Assembly: GCA_028724545.1 (NCBI GenBank)
Contig: JAQYCU010000038.1
Coordinates: forward strand, 1-36,258
DNA length: 36,258 nucleotides
DNA from: a bacterium
Lineage (GTDB): Bacteria > Bacillota > Clostridia > Lachnospirales > Lachnospiraceae
Direction of reading: 5' to 3'
Shown here: one piece after another, positions 8,182 through 15,483 of the stretch
How the letters are laid out: each line of letters opens with the position of its first letter
How positions within the stretch are numbered: the stretch's first letter is position 1
The notes under the pieces: generated by a model
What the model was told of the DNA's origin: nothing
Databases searched by the model: none
What the model saw: the letters and a program-made list of their open reading frames with translations, nothing else
Position numbers and translations under genes: made by a program

Positions 8182-8750
8182 TGTTTGCCTCCTGGTAAGA
8201 AAATGTCATTAGAAAAGTTAGGATGTTTTTCGTCTTTTTCGGAAATTAATGGCGTTTCTCCTTCCGGAATTGGCCAGTTGATGCCAAGTGTTTCGTCATT
8301 CCAAAGAATGCCGGCTTCAGCAGTCGGATCATAGAAATCTGTACACTTGTAAGTAAATTCTGCCGTGTCGGAAAGTACATAAAAACCGTGTGCAAAGCCT
8401 TCCGGAATATAGAACATATTCTTCTGGTCGGCAGACAGTGTTACGCCGTACCATTGACCATATGTCTTAGAATCTTTACGGATGTCTACGGCAACATCAT
8501 AGACCTCTCCCTGTATTACGCGCACCAGTTTGCCCTGCGTATGACGTGTCTGATAATGAAGTCCTCTGAGAACGCCTTTAGAAGAGCAGGATTGGTTGTC
8601 CTGCACAAAAACCATATCCAGTCCTGCTTCTTTAAAATCTTTATAGTTGTAGGTTTCCATAAAATAACCTCTTGCATCATCAAAAACCTGAGGTTTAATC
8701 AGATAGAGTCCTTCTATGTTTCCACATGTTTCAATTTTAAATTTACCCAT
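8178..8750 (-). CDS. rfbC: dTDP-4-dehydrorhamnose 3,5-epimerase
   Basis: The protein is 190 residues, the normal size for this cupin-fold epimerase, which inverts C3 and C5 of dTDP-4-keto-6-deoxyglucose. Visible family landmarks are FVQDNQSCSSKGVLRGLHYQ (catalytic His in GLHYQ), VYDVAVDIR and IPEGFAHGFYVLS. The ribosome site GGAAG lies ahead of the ATG at 8750. It is followed by rfbD with an ATGA overlap, which gives a coupled epimerase/reductase pair. The gap of 59 bp to the MerR-like gene has no obvious promoter, so rfbC may be read from upstream. Confidence 0.95.
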   Translation of the reverse strand: MGKFKIETCGNIEGLYLIKPQVFDDARGYFMETYNYKDFKEAGLDMVFVQDNQSCSSKGVLRGLHYQTRHTQGKLVRVIQGEVYDVAVDIRKDSKTYGQWYGVTLSADQKNMFYIPEGFAHGFYVLSDTAEFTYKCTDFYDPTAEAGILWNDETLGINWPIPEGETPLISEKDEKHPNFSNDIFLPGGKQ

Positions 8751-8809
8751 TGTTGCTTCCTTTCATTCCTAAATATAGGAGTCTTTTTCTAAAAAGAAGT
8801 ATATCATTA

Positions 8810-9526
8810 TCAATGGGACTTAGCAAATAGTTTCTTTTTCTTCTTTTTGCTTTTTTCATCTTTTCGGGATTGCAGCTGTTTGAGCTGTAATTCCTGCGTT
8901 GCTGCTGCCTGAGGAAGACCGTTCTGGACTTCGTTCAGAATTTTATTGAGCAGTGCAATTTGTTTTTCCTGCACTTCTTCTTTCTGCCGTGTCAGATAAT
9001 CCATTTCTTTTAAAAGTTTTGTGGTGATTTTTTCACAGATGCGTTCTTCGGATTCCCGGCCCATTTCTTCTACTGTATTGCGAATCATTTTACGCATCAT
9101 TGCCTCAAAATGACGCAGCTTTTCTTCATTGCTCTTTTGCTGAGGGGAATTATTCTGATAGGGATAAACAGGCTGGTTCGGGTGCAAGGGCATTACCTGC
9201 GCTTTGTGTTGCACGGTTGGATGACAGATTTCGTCAGATTGTACCTGCTGATTCAGTTCTTCGCGCAGGCGGTATAATTTCTGCGGCTCCATATCGTGGA
9301 TGGTCTGAATGTCAGGAAGAATCAGTTTGATTGCTTTTAGCTGGAATCCCTGCTCTTTTAAATCTTTAATATCACGCAGAATCGTAATGTCTTTCGTGTC
9401 ATAATAACGGTGTCCCTGGCTGTTTCTCCGGATGTGCAGTCCGAGTTCGACTTCCCAGTAGCGAAGGACGTGGGTTTCGACAGCAAGCTGTCTTGCTGCC
9501 TCCGAGATGCTATATTTCATTTCCAT
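8810..9526 (-). CDS. MerR-type helix-turn-helix protein with coiled coil and basic tail
   Basis: I place the start at 9526 because GGAGG lies nine bases upstream. A longer frame to 9601 would overlap the upstream gene and has no ribosome site. The 238-residue protein begins MEMKYSISEAARQLAV and has a MerR winged helix (to about residue 70, with LRYWEVELGL and GHRYYDTKDI). A Gln/Pro-rich stretch follows, then a long charged helix suited to a coiled coil (about 125-215), and a tail with six consecutive Lys. No effector-binding domain (GyrI-like, Cys metal site) is visible. This layout recalls chromosome-anchoring RacA-like proteins as much as classical MerR activators; that is inference only. 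It sits between a membrane-protein gene and rfbC on the same strand. Confidence 0.75.
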   Translation of the reverse strand: MEMKYSISEAARQLAVETHVLRYWEVELGLHIRRNSQGHRYYDTKDITILRDIKDLKEQGFQLKAIKLILPDIQTIHDMEPQKLYRLREELNQQVQSDEICHPTVQHKAQVMPLHPNQPVYPYQNNSPQQKSNEEKLRHFEAMMRKMIRNTVEEMGRESEERICEKITTKLLKEMDYLTRQKEEVQEKQIALLNKILNEVQNGLPQAAATQELQLKQLQSRKDEKSKKKKKKLFAKSH

Positions 9527-9587
9527 AATAAAAAACCTCCCTAAATATTCTTGTTTGCAATAAATTTGGTAGTAATATTTCTGTGGA

Positions 9588-10415
9588 TTATAAATATTCA
9601 CGGATGATATCTTCTACAAGCTGGTATTTTTCACTTGTCGCAGCAGCCGTTAATTTTTCCTGTGTTTTTTCTAATTCTTCCGTGATACTGTCTTCTTCCA
9701 AAAGCGAATCAATCAGTTCCTGCATATCGGCACTTAACGGAGTTTCTCTTTTTTCCGCAGTCTTTGTTTTTCCGTTTTTTTTCGCTGTTTTCTCATTTGA
9801 CGTTGCCTTTGCCCATGCATTTTCTTTAGACAATGCATTTGTTTCTGCTTTTTCAAAATATTCCTGCTGATAGGCTGCCCGTTCTTCGGGATGCAGATAT
9901 TCATTTTCTAATCTGGCACGAAGATGGTTTTCAAAATAATTTACCAATTGTAGTTGTACCATTTTTTTCTTATAACGCACCTGAAATAGCAATTCACCAA
10001 AAGCAAGAAAAATGAAGAAAAGCGCGAATGTCAGAGAATGAATGGCAATCCATTTTGCCGGCAGTTCATAAAAAATGCCATAGATGATGCTGAGCAAAGT
10101 GCAGCCGGTTAGAACGAGAGCGCAAAGGTAGTCAGAATTTTCGAGGGATTTTATGGAAACCCCCAGAAAACGGTATTGCTCCAAATATGTTCTGACAAAA
10201 GTGTTAATATCATAAACCGGCATTTTTAACTGGTAACATGCCTCAAATTTTGTGCAGATGGAACGGAGCCATTTGTTTTTTGTGCCTGCCATCTGTTCGC
10301 TTTCACGCAGAATTAATTGATATACAATGGCGCAAATACATTTCAGAAGAATGGCAGCAGCCGTTACTATTGTCATTGCAAAAAGTAAATAATAATGTTC
10401 CAGTAAATGTTTCAT
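9588..10415 (-). CDS. Unrecognised membrane protein with acidic helical C-terminus
   Basis: I do not recognise this 275-residue protein. It has a hydrophobic N-terminal segment (about residues 10-37), then a cytoplasm-like stretch, then two more membrane segments (about 95-115 and 120-142). The remaining 130 residues are hydrophilic, with a Lys/Ala/Thr-rich linker and an acidic predicted helix (ELIDSLLEEDSITEELEKTQ). A GGGGGT ribosome site precedes the ATG at 10415. It lies 61 bp upstream of the MerR-like gene on the same strand. A role as membrane partner of that DNA-binding protein is possible but rests only on position. Confidence 0.6.
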   Translation of the reverse strand: MKHLLEHYYLLFAMTIVTAAAILLKCICAIVYQLILRESEQMAGTKNKWLRSICTKFEACYQLKMPVYDINTFVRTYLEQYRFLGVSIKSLENSDYLCALVLTGCTLLSIIYGIFYELPAKWIAIHSLTFALFFIFLAFGELLFQVRYKKKMVQLQLVNYFENHLRARLENEYLHPEERAAYQQEYFEKAETNALSKENAWAKATSNEKTAKKNGKTKTAEKRETPLSADMQELIDSLLEEDSITEELEKTQEKLTAAATSEKYQLVEDIIREYL

Positions 10416-10560
10416 ATCTTTCTACCCCCTGGTTTGTATGTCAAAATTGTAAAATTACTGTGCTTTTATGATACTTGTTTGCAAAAAAGGATGGAAGAAG
10501 GTAACGATTGTCATATTTATTGCTTCTTCGACAAAAAATGTGGATAAAAAAAGATTTATC

Positions 10561-10569
10561 TGTTATGAT
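10561..10569 (+). promoter_or_regulatory. Extended -10 promoter candidate for the rhomboid gene
   Basis: The bases TG-T-TATGAT match an extended -10 element. No good -35 lies at 16-18 bp. It sits about 107 bp before the ATG at 10676 in the 260-bp divergent gap. I see no clear minus-strand promoter in the same gap. Confidence 0.45.
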
Positions 10570-10675
10570 ACTTTCTACAGGAAAAAGTAAAATAGTGATA
10601 ACAAACGATTGAAAAAATAGTAAGAAAATAGTAATAAAAAGAAAAGCAAATTTTGCAGAAAAGAGGAAACGTATT

Positions 10676-11323
10676 ATGATGGAAGATGACTTTTCATACC
10701 GGAACGGATATCAGAGAAATACAAGAAGAACGGTTACGTTCATTCCACGTTTTACCATCGCAGTGATTTTGCTGAATCTTCTGATTTTTTTGTTTACAGA
10801 TTTGTTTGGATTTGCATATCAGGAAGAAATTGTGGACTGGGGTGCATTGGAGTGGTACAGTGTGTTGAAACAGGGCGAGTGGTACCGGATTTTTACGTCT
10901 ATGTTTTTGCATAGTGATATGGAGCATATTGGAAATAATATGTTTATTCTGGCCTGTATGGGGTATTATCTGGAAAGAGAAATAGGCAGTGTGCGTTGTG
11001 GAATTTTGTATTTTGGTTCGGGTATTCTTGCAGGGTGCACTTCTATGGTTTATAATATGGTACAGAACAGTTTCGTGGTTTCCATTGGTGCATCAGGAGC
11101 TATTTTTGGAACAATCGGTGCATTGCTTTATATCGTATTGTTTTTTAAACAGAAAGAATTTCAGTATTCTATCCAACAGGTCGCATTTCTTGTTTTTTTA
11201 AGTCTGTATAGTGGATTTGTAAATCAGGAAGTAGACAATGCTGCCCATGTGGGAGGCTTTATTGCCGGATTTTTCATTATGGGGCTGTTGTCCATTGGAT
11301 TGCGCAGAAAAAAGAATCAATAA
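10676..11323 (+). CDS. Rhomboid-family intramembrane serine protease
   Basis: The 215-residue protein has about six membrane segments and the complete rhomboid active site: Ser140 in GASGAIFG, His191 in AAHVGGF, and H84/N88 in HIGNNMF matching the oxyanion-stabilising pair of GlpG. Rhomboids cleave membrane proteins within or next to their transmembrane helices. The N-terminal 24 residues are cytoplasmic and Arg-rich. The size is that of a minimal six-helix rhomboid with no extra cytoplasmic domain. GAGGA precedes the ATG. The flavodoxin/SCP2 gene starts 12 bp downstream, so the two are likely co-transcribed. Substrates are unknown. Confidence 0.92.
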   Translation: MMEDDFSYRNGYQRNTRRTVTFIPRFTIAVILLNLLIFLFTDLFGFAYQEEIVDWGALEWYSVLKQGEWYRIFTSMFLHSDMEHIGNNMFILACMGYYLEREIGSVRCGILYFGSGILAGCTSMVYNMVQNSFVVSIGASGAIFGTIGALLYIVLFFKQKEFQYSIQQVAFLVFLSLYSGFVNQEVDNAAHVGGFIAGFFIMGLLSIGLRRKKNQ

Positions 11324-11335
11324 GGAAGGTGCAGG

Positions 11336-12337
11336 ATGAAAGTAAATATATATTATGGTGGAAGAGGGCTGATTGATGACCCGGCCATATTTGTTATGAA
11401 CAAAATCATAACAGTTTTAGATGAATTAAATATCAAAGTGACACGTTACAATTTATACGAAGATAAACGTGGAATTTCTGTTCTGCCAAAGACATTAAAG
11501 GAGGCAGATGCCGTTATTCTGGCAGCATCCGTAGAATGGATGGGAATCGGTGGCCTGCTGTGGCAGTTTCTGGATGCCTGCTGGCTGTATGGCGACAAAG
11601 AAAAAATCAAGTCTTTGTATATGATGCCGGTAGTGCTGGCGACAACTTACGGGGAAAAAGATGCCCAGTTTACTATGGTAAAAGCGTGGGAAATGCTTGG
11701 AGGTATTCCATGCGACGGCATTTGTGCCTATGTCAGTGACCCGGTTGCGTTTGAAACGGGAACGGAGTATTCCTACCTGATTGAAAAAAAGACGGAGAAT
11801 TTTTATCGCACATTCTCAAAGAAATTAAGTTCATTTCCTTCCAGTAGTCTGGCAGTGCGTGAAAATGTGCTGAAACCAAAAAACATCAGCCTGACGCCAC
11901 AGGAAAGCGAGCAGCTTTCGATGTATGTGTCAAATGAAAGTTATGTGAAACAGCAAAAAGAAGATATTCAGGAATTGACGCAGATGTTCCGTCAGATGAT
12001 GGGAGATGATTCGGGTGAAGGCGTAGAAGAACCTTACGTTGAGGATTTCAAAAAAGCATTTAGTCCGATTCCTGATATCGCGCTTACGTTTTCCTGGGAA
12101 ATTAAGGAATTAAATAAGACACTGATTATTGCAATCGACAATTCCAGTCTGGAATGTTATTACGGACAAAAAGAGGAAGTTGATGTTGCAATCAAATCGT
12201 CAAGACAGGTATTGGAAAAGATTATTCACGGAGAATCGCCGGTGCAGACTGCTTTTATGGCAGGAGATTTAACGGCAAAAGGAAATTTCCGTGTGTTACA
12301 TACTTTTGATACCTTGTTCCGGTTCGGAAACAGATAG
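11336..12337 (+). CDS. Flavodoxin-like/NADPH-dependent FMN reductase-type domain fused to SCP2 sterol-carrier domain
   Basis: Residues about 1-165 of this 333-residue protein resemble the flavodoxin/FMN reductase fold: an initial strand MKVNIYYGGRG, then DAVILAASVEWMGIGG in the flavin-loop region. After a charged linker (about 170-235), residues about 240-325 match an SCP2-like lipid-binding fold (ALTFSWEIKELNKTLIIAI, FMAGDLTAKGNF). SCP2 domains hold hydrophobic ligands, so a redox reaction on a lipid-like or quinone-like substrate is conceivable. Nothing in the sequence proves flavin binding. No signal peptide or membrane segment is seen. AAGGAGGTGC-like bases precede the start; the rhomboid and HIT genes flank it with gaps of 12 and 18 bp. 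Confidence 0.75.
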   Translation: MKVNIYYGGRGLIDDPAIFVMNKIITVLDELNIKVTRYNLYEDKRGISVLPKTLKEADAVILAASVEWMGIGGLLWQFLDACWLYGDKEKIKSLYMMPVVLATTYGEKDAQFTMVKAWEMLGGIPCDGICAYVSDPVAFETGTEYSYLIEKKTENFYRTFSKKLSSFPSSSLAVRENVLKPKNISLTPQESEQLSMYVSNESYVKQQKEDIQELTQMFRQMMGDDSGEGVEEPYVEDFKKAFSPIPDIALTFSWEIKELNKTLIIAIDNSSLECYYGQKEEVDVAIKSSRQVLEKIIHGESPVQTAFMAGDLTAKGNFRVLHTFDTLFRFGNR

Positions 12338-12355
12338 AAAGGAGAATAACAGATT

Positions 12356-12778
12356 ATGAAGAAAGTAGTAAATGATGATTGTATTTTTTGCAAACTGGCA
12401 AACGGAGTGATTCCAACCAATGCCATTTATGAAGATGATGATTTCAAGGTAATTATGGATGCAAATCCGGCTTCAAAAGGTCATTGCATTATTCTGCCGA
12501 AAACACATGCTGCAAATTTATATGAACTGCCGGATGAATATTGTGAAAAGATTTTTCTGGTAGCAAAAAAATGTGGCACGGTTCTGAAAGAAGTGCTTGA
12601 ATGTGAAGGATTGAATGTATTGCAGAATAACGGTGAAGTGGCAGGACAGACGGTATTTCATCTTCACGTGCATCTGATTCCACGCTATAAGGATGATGCC
12701 GTGCATATCAAATGGGTAGAGCACAGTGATGAAACAGATATAGCAGAACTTGCTGAAGAAATCCGGAAAGGATTTTAA
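12356..12778 (+). CDS. HIT-family nucleotide hydrolase (Hint-like)
   Basis: This 140-residue protein has the histidine-triad signature HLHVHLIPR (H102, H104, H106), in which the last His attacks the alpha-phosphate of nucleotide derivatives such as adenosine phosphoramidates or dinucleotides. C9 and C12 in CIFC form the N-terminal half of the zinc site found in many bacterial members. AAAGGAG precedes the ATG. It ends the likely three-gene rhomboid/flavodoxin-SCP2/HIT unit, and the following ABC genes have their own promoter. Confidence 0.93.
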   Translation: MKKVVNDDCIFCKLANGVIPTNAIYEDDDFKVIMDANPASKGHCIILPKTHAANLYELPDEYCEKIFLVAKKCGTVLKEVLECEGLNVLQNNGEVAGQTVFHLHVHLIPRYKDDAVHIKWVEHSDETDIAELAEEIRKGF

Positions 12779-12839
12779 GAGTTTTGGGAAAGACGTTTTG
12801 GGGTAGTCGCTGTAATTTGATTGGAACAGTTGTTTTAAC

Positions 12840-12869
12840 CAGAGTTACTTCAATCAGAGTTGCCTTAAT
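12840..12869 (+). repeat. Tandem 15-bp direct repeat overlapping a -35 element
   Basis: Two adjacent 15-base units, 12840-12854 (CAGAGTTACTTCAAT) and 12855-12869 (CAGAGTTGCCTTAAT), match at 12 of 15 positions. The second unit contains the -35 hexamer of the ABC transporter promoter, so it may be a regulator binding site. Confidence 0.5.
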
Positions 12870-12888
12870 CGGATTTCTCCGTTATAAT
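12860..12888 (+). promoter_or_regulatory. Promoter of the ABC importer genes
   Basis: TTGCCT (12860-12865), a 17-bp spacer and a perfect TATAAT (12883-12888) lie 53 bp upstream of the permease ATG at 12942. No riboswitch or T-box fits in the short leader. Confidence 0.75.
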
Positions 12889-12941
12889 AACAACGATATG
12901 AATATGGTACGTCAGCAGATTGCTGGCAGAAGGAGGAACAG

Positions 12942-13892
12942 ATGTTAAGTTTAATTCCCGTATTGGGAGCACTGGACCCGATGGCATTAGTCAGAGCATT
13001 ACCTGGAAATGTTTCACAGGGAATTATCTGGGGTGTTATGTCAATCGGTGTATATCTTACATTTAAGATATTGGATTTTGCAGATTTGACGGTAGATGGT
13101 ACGATGGCAACGGGTGGTGCCGTAACCGTTATGCTGATATTGGCCGGATATCATCCGGTAGTTGCCGTATTGATGGCATTTCTAGCCGGAATGATGGCAG
13201 GGTTTATTACCGGCGTGTTACATACGGTATTTGGTATCCCGGATATTCTTGCCGGTATTCTGACGCAGATTGCATTGTATTCTGTGAACCTGAACATTAC
13301 CGGGGGTAAGGCGAATCAGGCTGTCAGTGTAGACCAGTATGATTTACTGGTATCTCTTCGTTATATTTCTAAGACGATACTTGTTACGGCGATTCTTACA
13401 ATTATTATTATTGCAATTTTATATTGGTTCTTTGGAACGGAAATGGGATTTACCATTCGTGCAACCGGATGCAACCCGAATATGTCCCGTGCACAGGGAA
13501 TTAATACTTCGGTAGCAAAAGTAATTGCTTTAGTATTTTCAAACGGTCTTGTGGGACTTGCAGGTGGATTGTTAGCACAGTATCAGGGTAACTGTGATGT
13601 CAATATGGGACGTGGTGCGATTGTTATTGGTCTTGCATCCGTTATTATTGGTGAGGTGCTTGGAGAAGCTATCTTTGGAAATAAATTGAATTTCTGTGGC
13701 AGACTTTTGTTTGTCGTAATCGGAAGTATTATTTACTATATTGTTATTAGTTTCGTTATGTGGTTAGGACTGCCTTCTATCGATATGAAGATGTTCTCTG
13801 CCATTGTAGTAGCAATATTCCTTGCAGTTCCGTATCTGAAAGGAAAGACGAAAAATTCCTATCGGAGAGCGGCAAAAGGAGGTGCAAAATAA
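12942..13892 (+). CDS. ABC importer permease (TrpX-system-like, COG4120 type)
   Basis: The 316-residue protein has about eight to nine membrane segments. Landmarks seen are GNVSQGIIWGVMSIGVYLTF near the N-terminus, FADLTVDGTMATGGA, and a conserved cytoplasmic stretch IRATGCNPNMSRAQGI, which should contact the ATPase. This family of permeases is often annotated as tryptophan/tyrosine or uncharacterised transport components, related to branched-chain amino-acid permeases. AGGAGG precedes the ATG. Its stop overlaps the next ATG (TAATG), so both proteins are made together. No substrate-binding protein gene lies next to it, which is unusual since it is normally the first gene of the set. Confidence 0.87.
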   Translation: MLSLIPVLGALDPMALVRALPGNVSQGIIWGVMSIGVYLTFKILDFADLTVDGTMATGGAVTVMLILAGYHPVVAVLMAFLAGMMAGFITGVLHTVFGIPDILAGILTQIALYSVNLNITGGKANQAVSVDQYDLLVSLRYISKTILVTAILTIIIIAILYWFFGTEMGFTIRATGCNPNMSRAQGINTSVAKVIALVFSNGLVGLAGGLLAQYQGNCDVNMGRGAIVIGLASVIIGEVLGEAIFGNKLNFCGRLLFVVIGSIIYYIVISFVMWLGLPSIDMKMFSAIVVAIFLAVPYLKGKTKNSYRRAAKGGAK

Positions 13893-14686
13893 TGTTAGAG
13901 TTAAGAGATATCCATAAAACATTTAATATCGGAACGATTAACGAAAAGAAGGCTTTGGATGGTGTTAATCTTGTTCTGGAAGAGGGCGATTTTGTAACAG
14001 TAATCGGTGGAAATGGTGCCGGTAAATCGACTGTTTTGAACGCTATTGCAGGTGTCTGGCCGATTGACAGCGGTTCTATTCTGATTGATGGAGAAAATGT
14101 TACGGGATTACCGGAGCATAAGAGAGCACGTTTTCTGGGAAGGGTTTTTCAGGACCCTATGACAGGTACAACGGCAACAATGGAAATTCAGGAAAATCTC
14201 GCACTGGCTGCAAGACGTGGACAGAGAAGAGGTCTTAGCTGGGGAATTACTCGGAAAGAAAAGAAAGAATATCGTGAGCTTCTTGCCAAACTGGATTTGG
14301 GACTGGAAGACCGTATGACATCAAAAGTCGGACTGCTTTCCGGTGGTCAGCGTCAGGCACTGACATTGCTGATGGCAACATTAAAAAGACCAAAACTTCT
14401 TTTGCTGGATGAGCATACAGCAGCACTTGATCCAAAAACAGCAACAAAAGTACTTGATTTGTCAGAACAGATTATTGCAGAAAACCATCTGACAGCTATG
14501 ATGGTAACACATAATATGCGTGATGCCATTGTGCACGGTAACCGTCTGATTATGATGAATGAAGGAAAAATTATTCTGGATATCAAGGGTGAAGAAAAGA
14601 AGAAACTGACAGTAGAAGACCTTTTGAAGAAGTTTGAAGAAGTCAGTGGTGAAGAGTTCGCAAATGATAAGGCATTACTTGGATAA
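13892..14686 (+). CDS. ABC importer ATPase, partner of the upstream permease
   Basis: The true start is the ATG at 13892 (protein MLELRDIHKTF...), with AAAGGAGGTG before it and a one-base overlap with the permease stop; the same frame runs further upstream but only inside the permease gene. The 264-residue ATPase has Walker A GGNGAGKST, signature LSGGQRQ, Walker B LLLLDEHTAALD and the switch His in VTHNMRD. The DEHTAALDP form is typical of the ATPases that go with COG4120 permeases. It couples ATP hydrolysis to uptake, probably of an aromatic amino acid or similar small molecule; the substrate is inferred from family names only. Confidence 0.92.
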   Translation: MLELRDIHKTFNIGTINEKKALDGVNLVLEEGDFVTVIGGNGAGKSTVLNAIAGVWPIDSGSILIDGENVTGLPEHKRARFLGRVFQDPMTGTTATMEIQENLALAARRGQRRGLSWGITRKEKKEYRELLAKLDLGLEDRMTSKVGLLSGGQRQALTLLMATLKRPKLLLLDEHTAALDPKTATKVLDLSEQIIAENHLTAMMVTHNMRDAIVHGNRLIMMNEGKIILDIKGEEKKKLTVEDLLKKFEEVSGEEFANDKALLG

Positions 14687-14794
14687 TTTTTATAGTGCAG
14701 ATGAGTGCTATATTTTATGGCAGGTTTGCCGGGTGATTTTATCCGTGAGTTTGTAAGTGCATTCAATATATTTGCAGATTTATAGTTTATGAAT

Positions 14795-14840
14795 AAAAAG
14801 CAGCAGGAAAGTAAGTAGTAAACATTTCCTGCTGCTTTTT
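14795..14840. terminator. Strong bidirectional rho-independent terminator
   Basis: A perfect 16-bp inverted repeat (AAAAAGCAGCAGGAAA, 14795-14810; complement at 14825-14840) with a 14-base loop ends in T5 on both strands. It lies between the ABC ATPase gene and the convergent nucleotidase gene and would stop transcription from both sides. Confidence 0.92.
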
Positions 14841-14877
14841 GCTGTTTTCGTACCCGAAATAATGTCAGTGCTACGAC

Positions 14878-15483
14878 TTAACTTAACTCGTCCAATGTCA
14901 TCTGATACAGTGGGAGAAATTCTTCTGTAAAAATATCTGCCTCCGGGCAATGAAGCTGTTTGATGGACTGGGCAATTGTCTGTTTTGCACTGCCAAATTC
15001 CTGATTGCCTGTTTTTTCTTCTTCAATACATTTTATCAGGGCCGATATTTTGTCGGCAGCTTTTACCAGAATGTGTGCCTCTTTGTCCTGTGGCTGTTCA
15101 ATAAAGTATGGCTCATATTCTTTTCGCAAGTCATCCGGGAGCTTGTTTAACAGGCGATAGGCAGCCTCTTTTTCAATCTGTTTATAAGCAGACTGGATAT
15201 CCGGATTTTCATACTTAATGGGCGTAGGCATATCTCCGGTAATGATTTCTGTACAGTCGTGGTAAATACCGAGCATAGCGACATGTTCCGGATTGTAATT
15301 TTTCCCAAGACGTTTGTTGCCAAGCAGGGCGAGGGCATGGGCAACGATGGCTACTTCCAATGAGTGCTCACTGATATTTTCCGAAACAGAGTTTCTCATA
15401 AGTGCCCAGCGTTCGATATATTTCATTCTTGCCAGCATGGCAAAAAAAGAATGGTCTTTTGTATGATTATTTGAGTCGCTCAT
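14878..15483 (-). CDS. yfbR: HD-domain 5'-deoxynucleotidase, YfbR-like
   Basis: This 201-residue protein aligns motif by motif with E. coli YfbR at a constant offset of seven residues: H40, H75-D76, E79 and D144 for the metal site and catalysis, and R25/W26 in the substrate-selecting ERW. YfbR enzymes dephosphorylate deoxyribonucleoside 5'-monophosphates and so help control dNTP pools. The ATG follows the uvrA stop with no spacing (TAAATG), so translation is probably coupled. It ends just before a bidirectional terminator. The link with uvrA would put nucleotide clean-up and excision repair under one promoter. Confidence 0.88.
   Translation of the reverse strand: MSDSNNHTKDHSFFAMLARMKYIERWALMRNSVSENISEHSLEVAIVAHALALLGNKRLGKNYNPEHVAMLGIYHDCTEIITGDMPTPIKYENPDIQSAYKQIEKEAAYRLLNKLPDDLRKEYEPYFIEQPQDKEAHILVKAADKISALIKCIEEEKTGNQEFGSAKQTIAQSIKQLHCPEADIFTEEFLPLYQMTLDELS

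Noticed and set aside
9527-9601. Longer N-terminus for the MerR-like protein
   Set aside because: It overlaps the upstream gene end and lacks a ribosome site; the GGAGG-preceded ATG at 9526 fits the family.
12779-12941. T-box or other tryptophan-responsive leader before the ABC importer
   Set aside because: The gap is short, has no TGGNACCGCG-type motif and no terminator/antiterminator pair.
13760-13891. Longer N-terminus for the ABC importer ATPase
   Set aside because: The extension lies inside the permease gene in another frame; ATG 13892 has a strong ribosome site and a normal ABC start.
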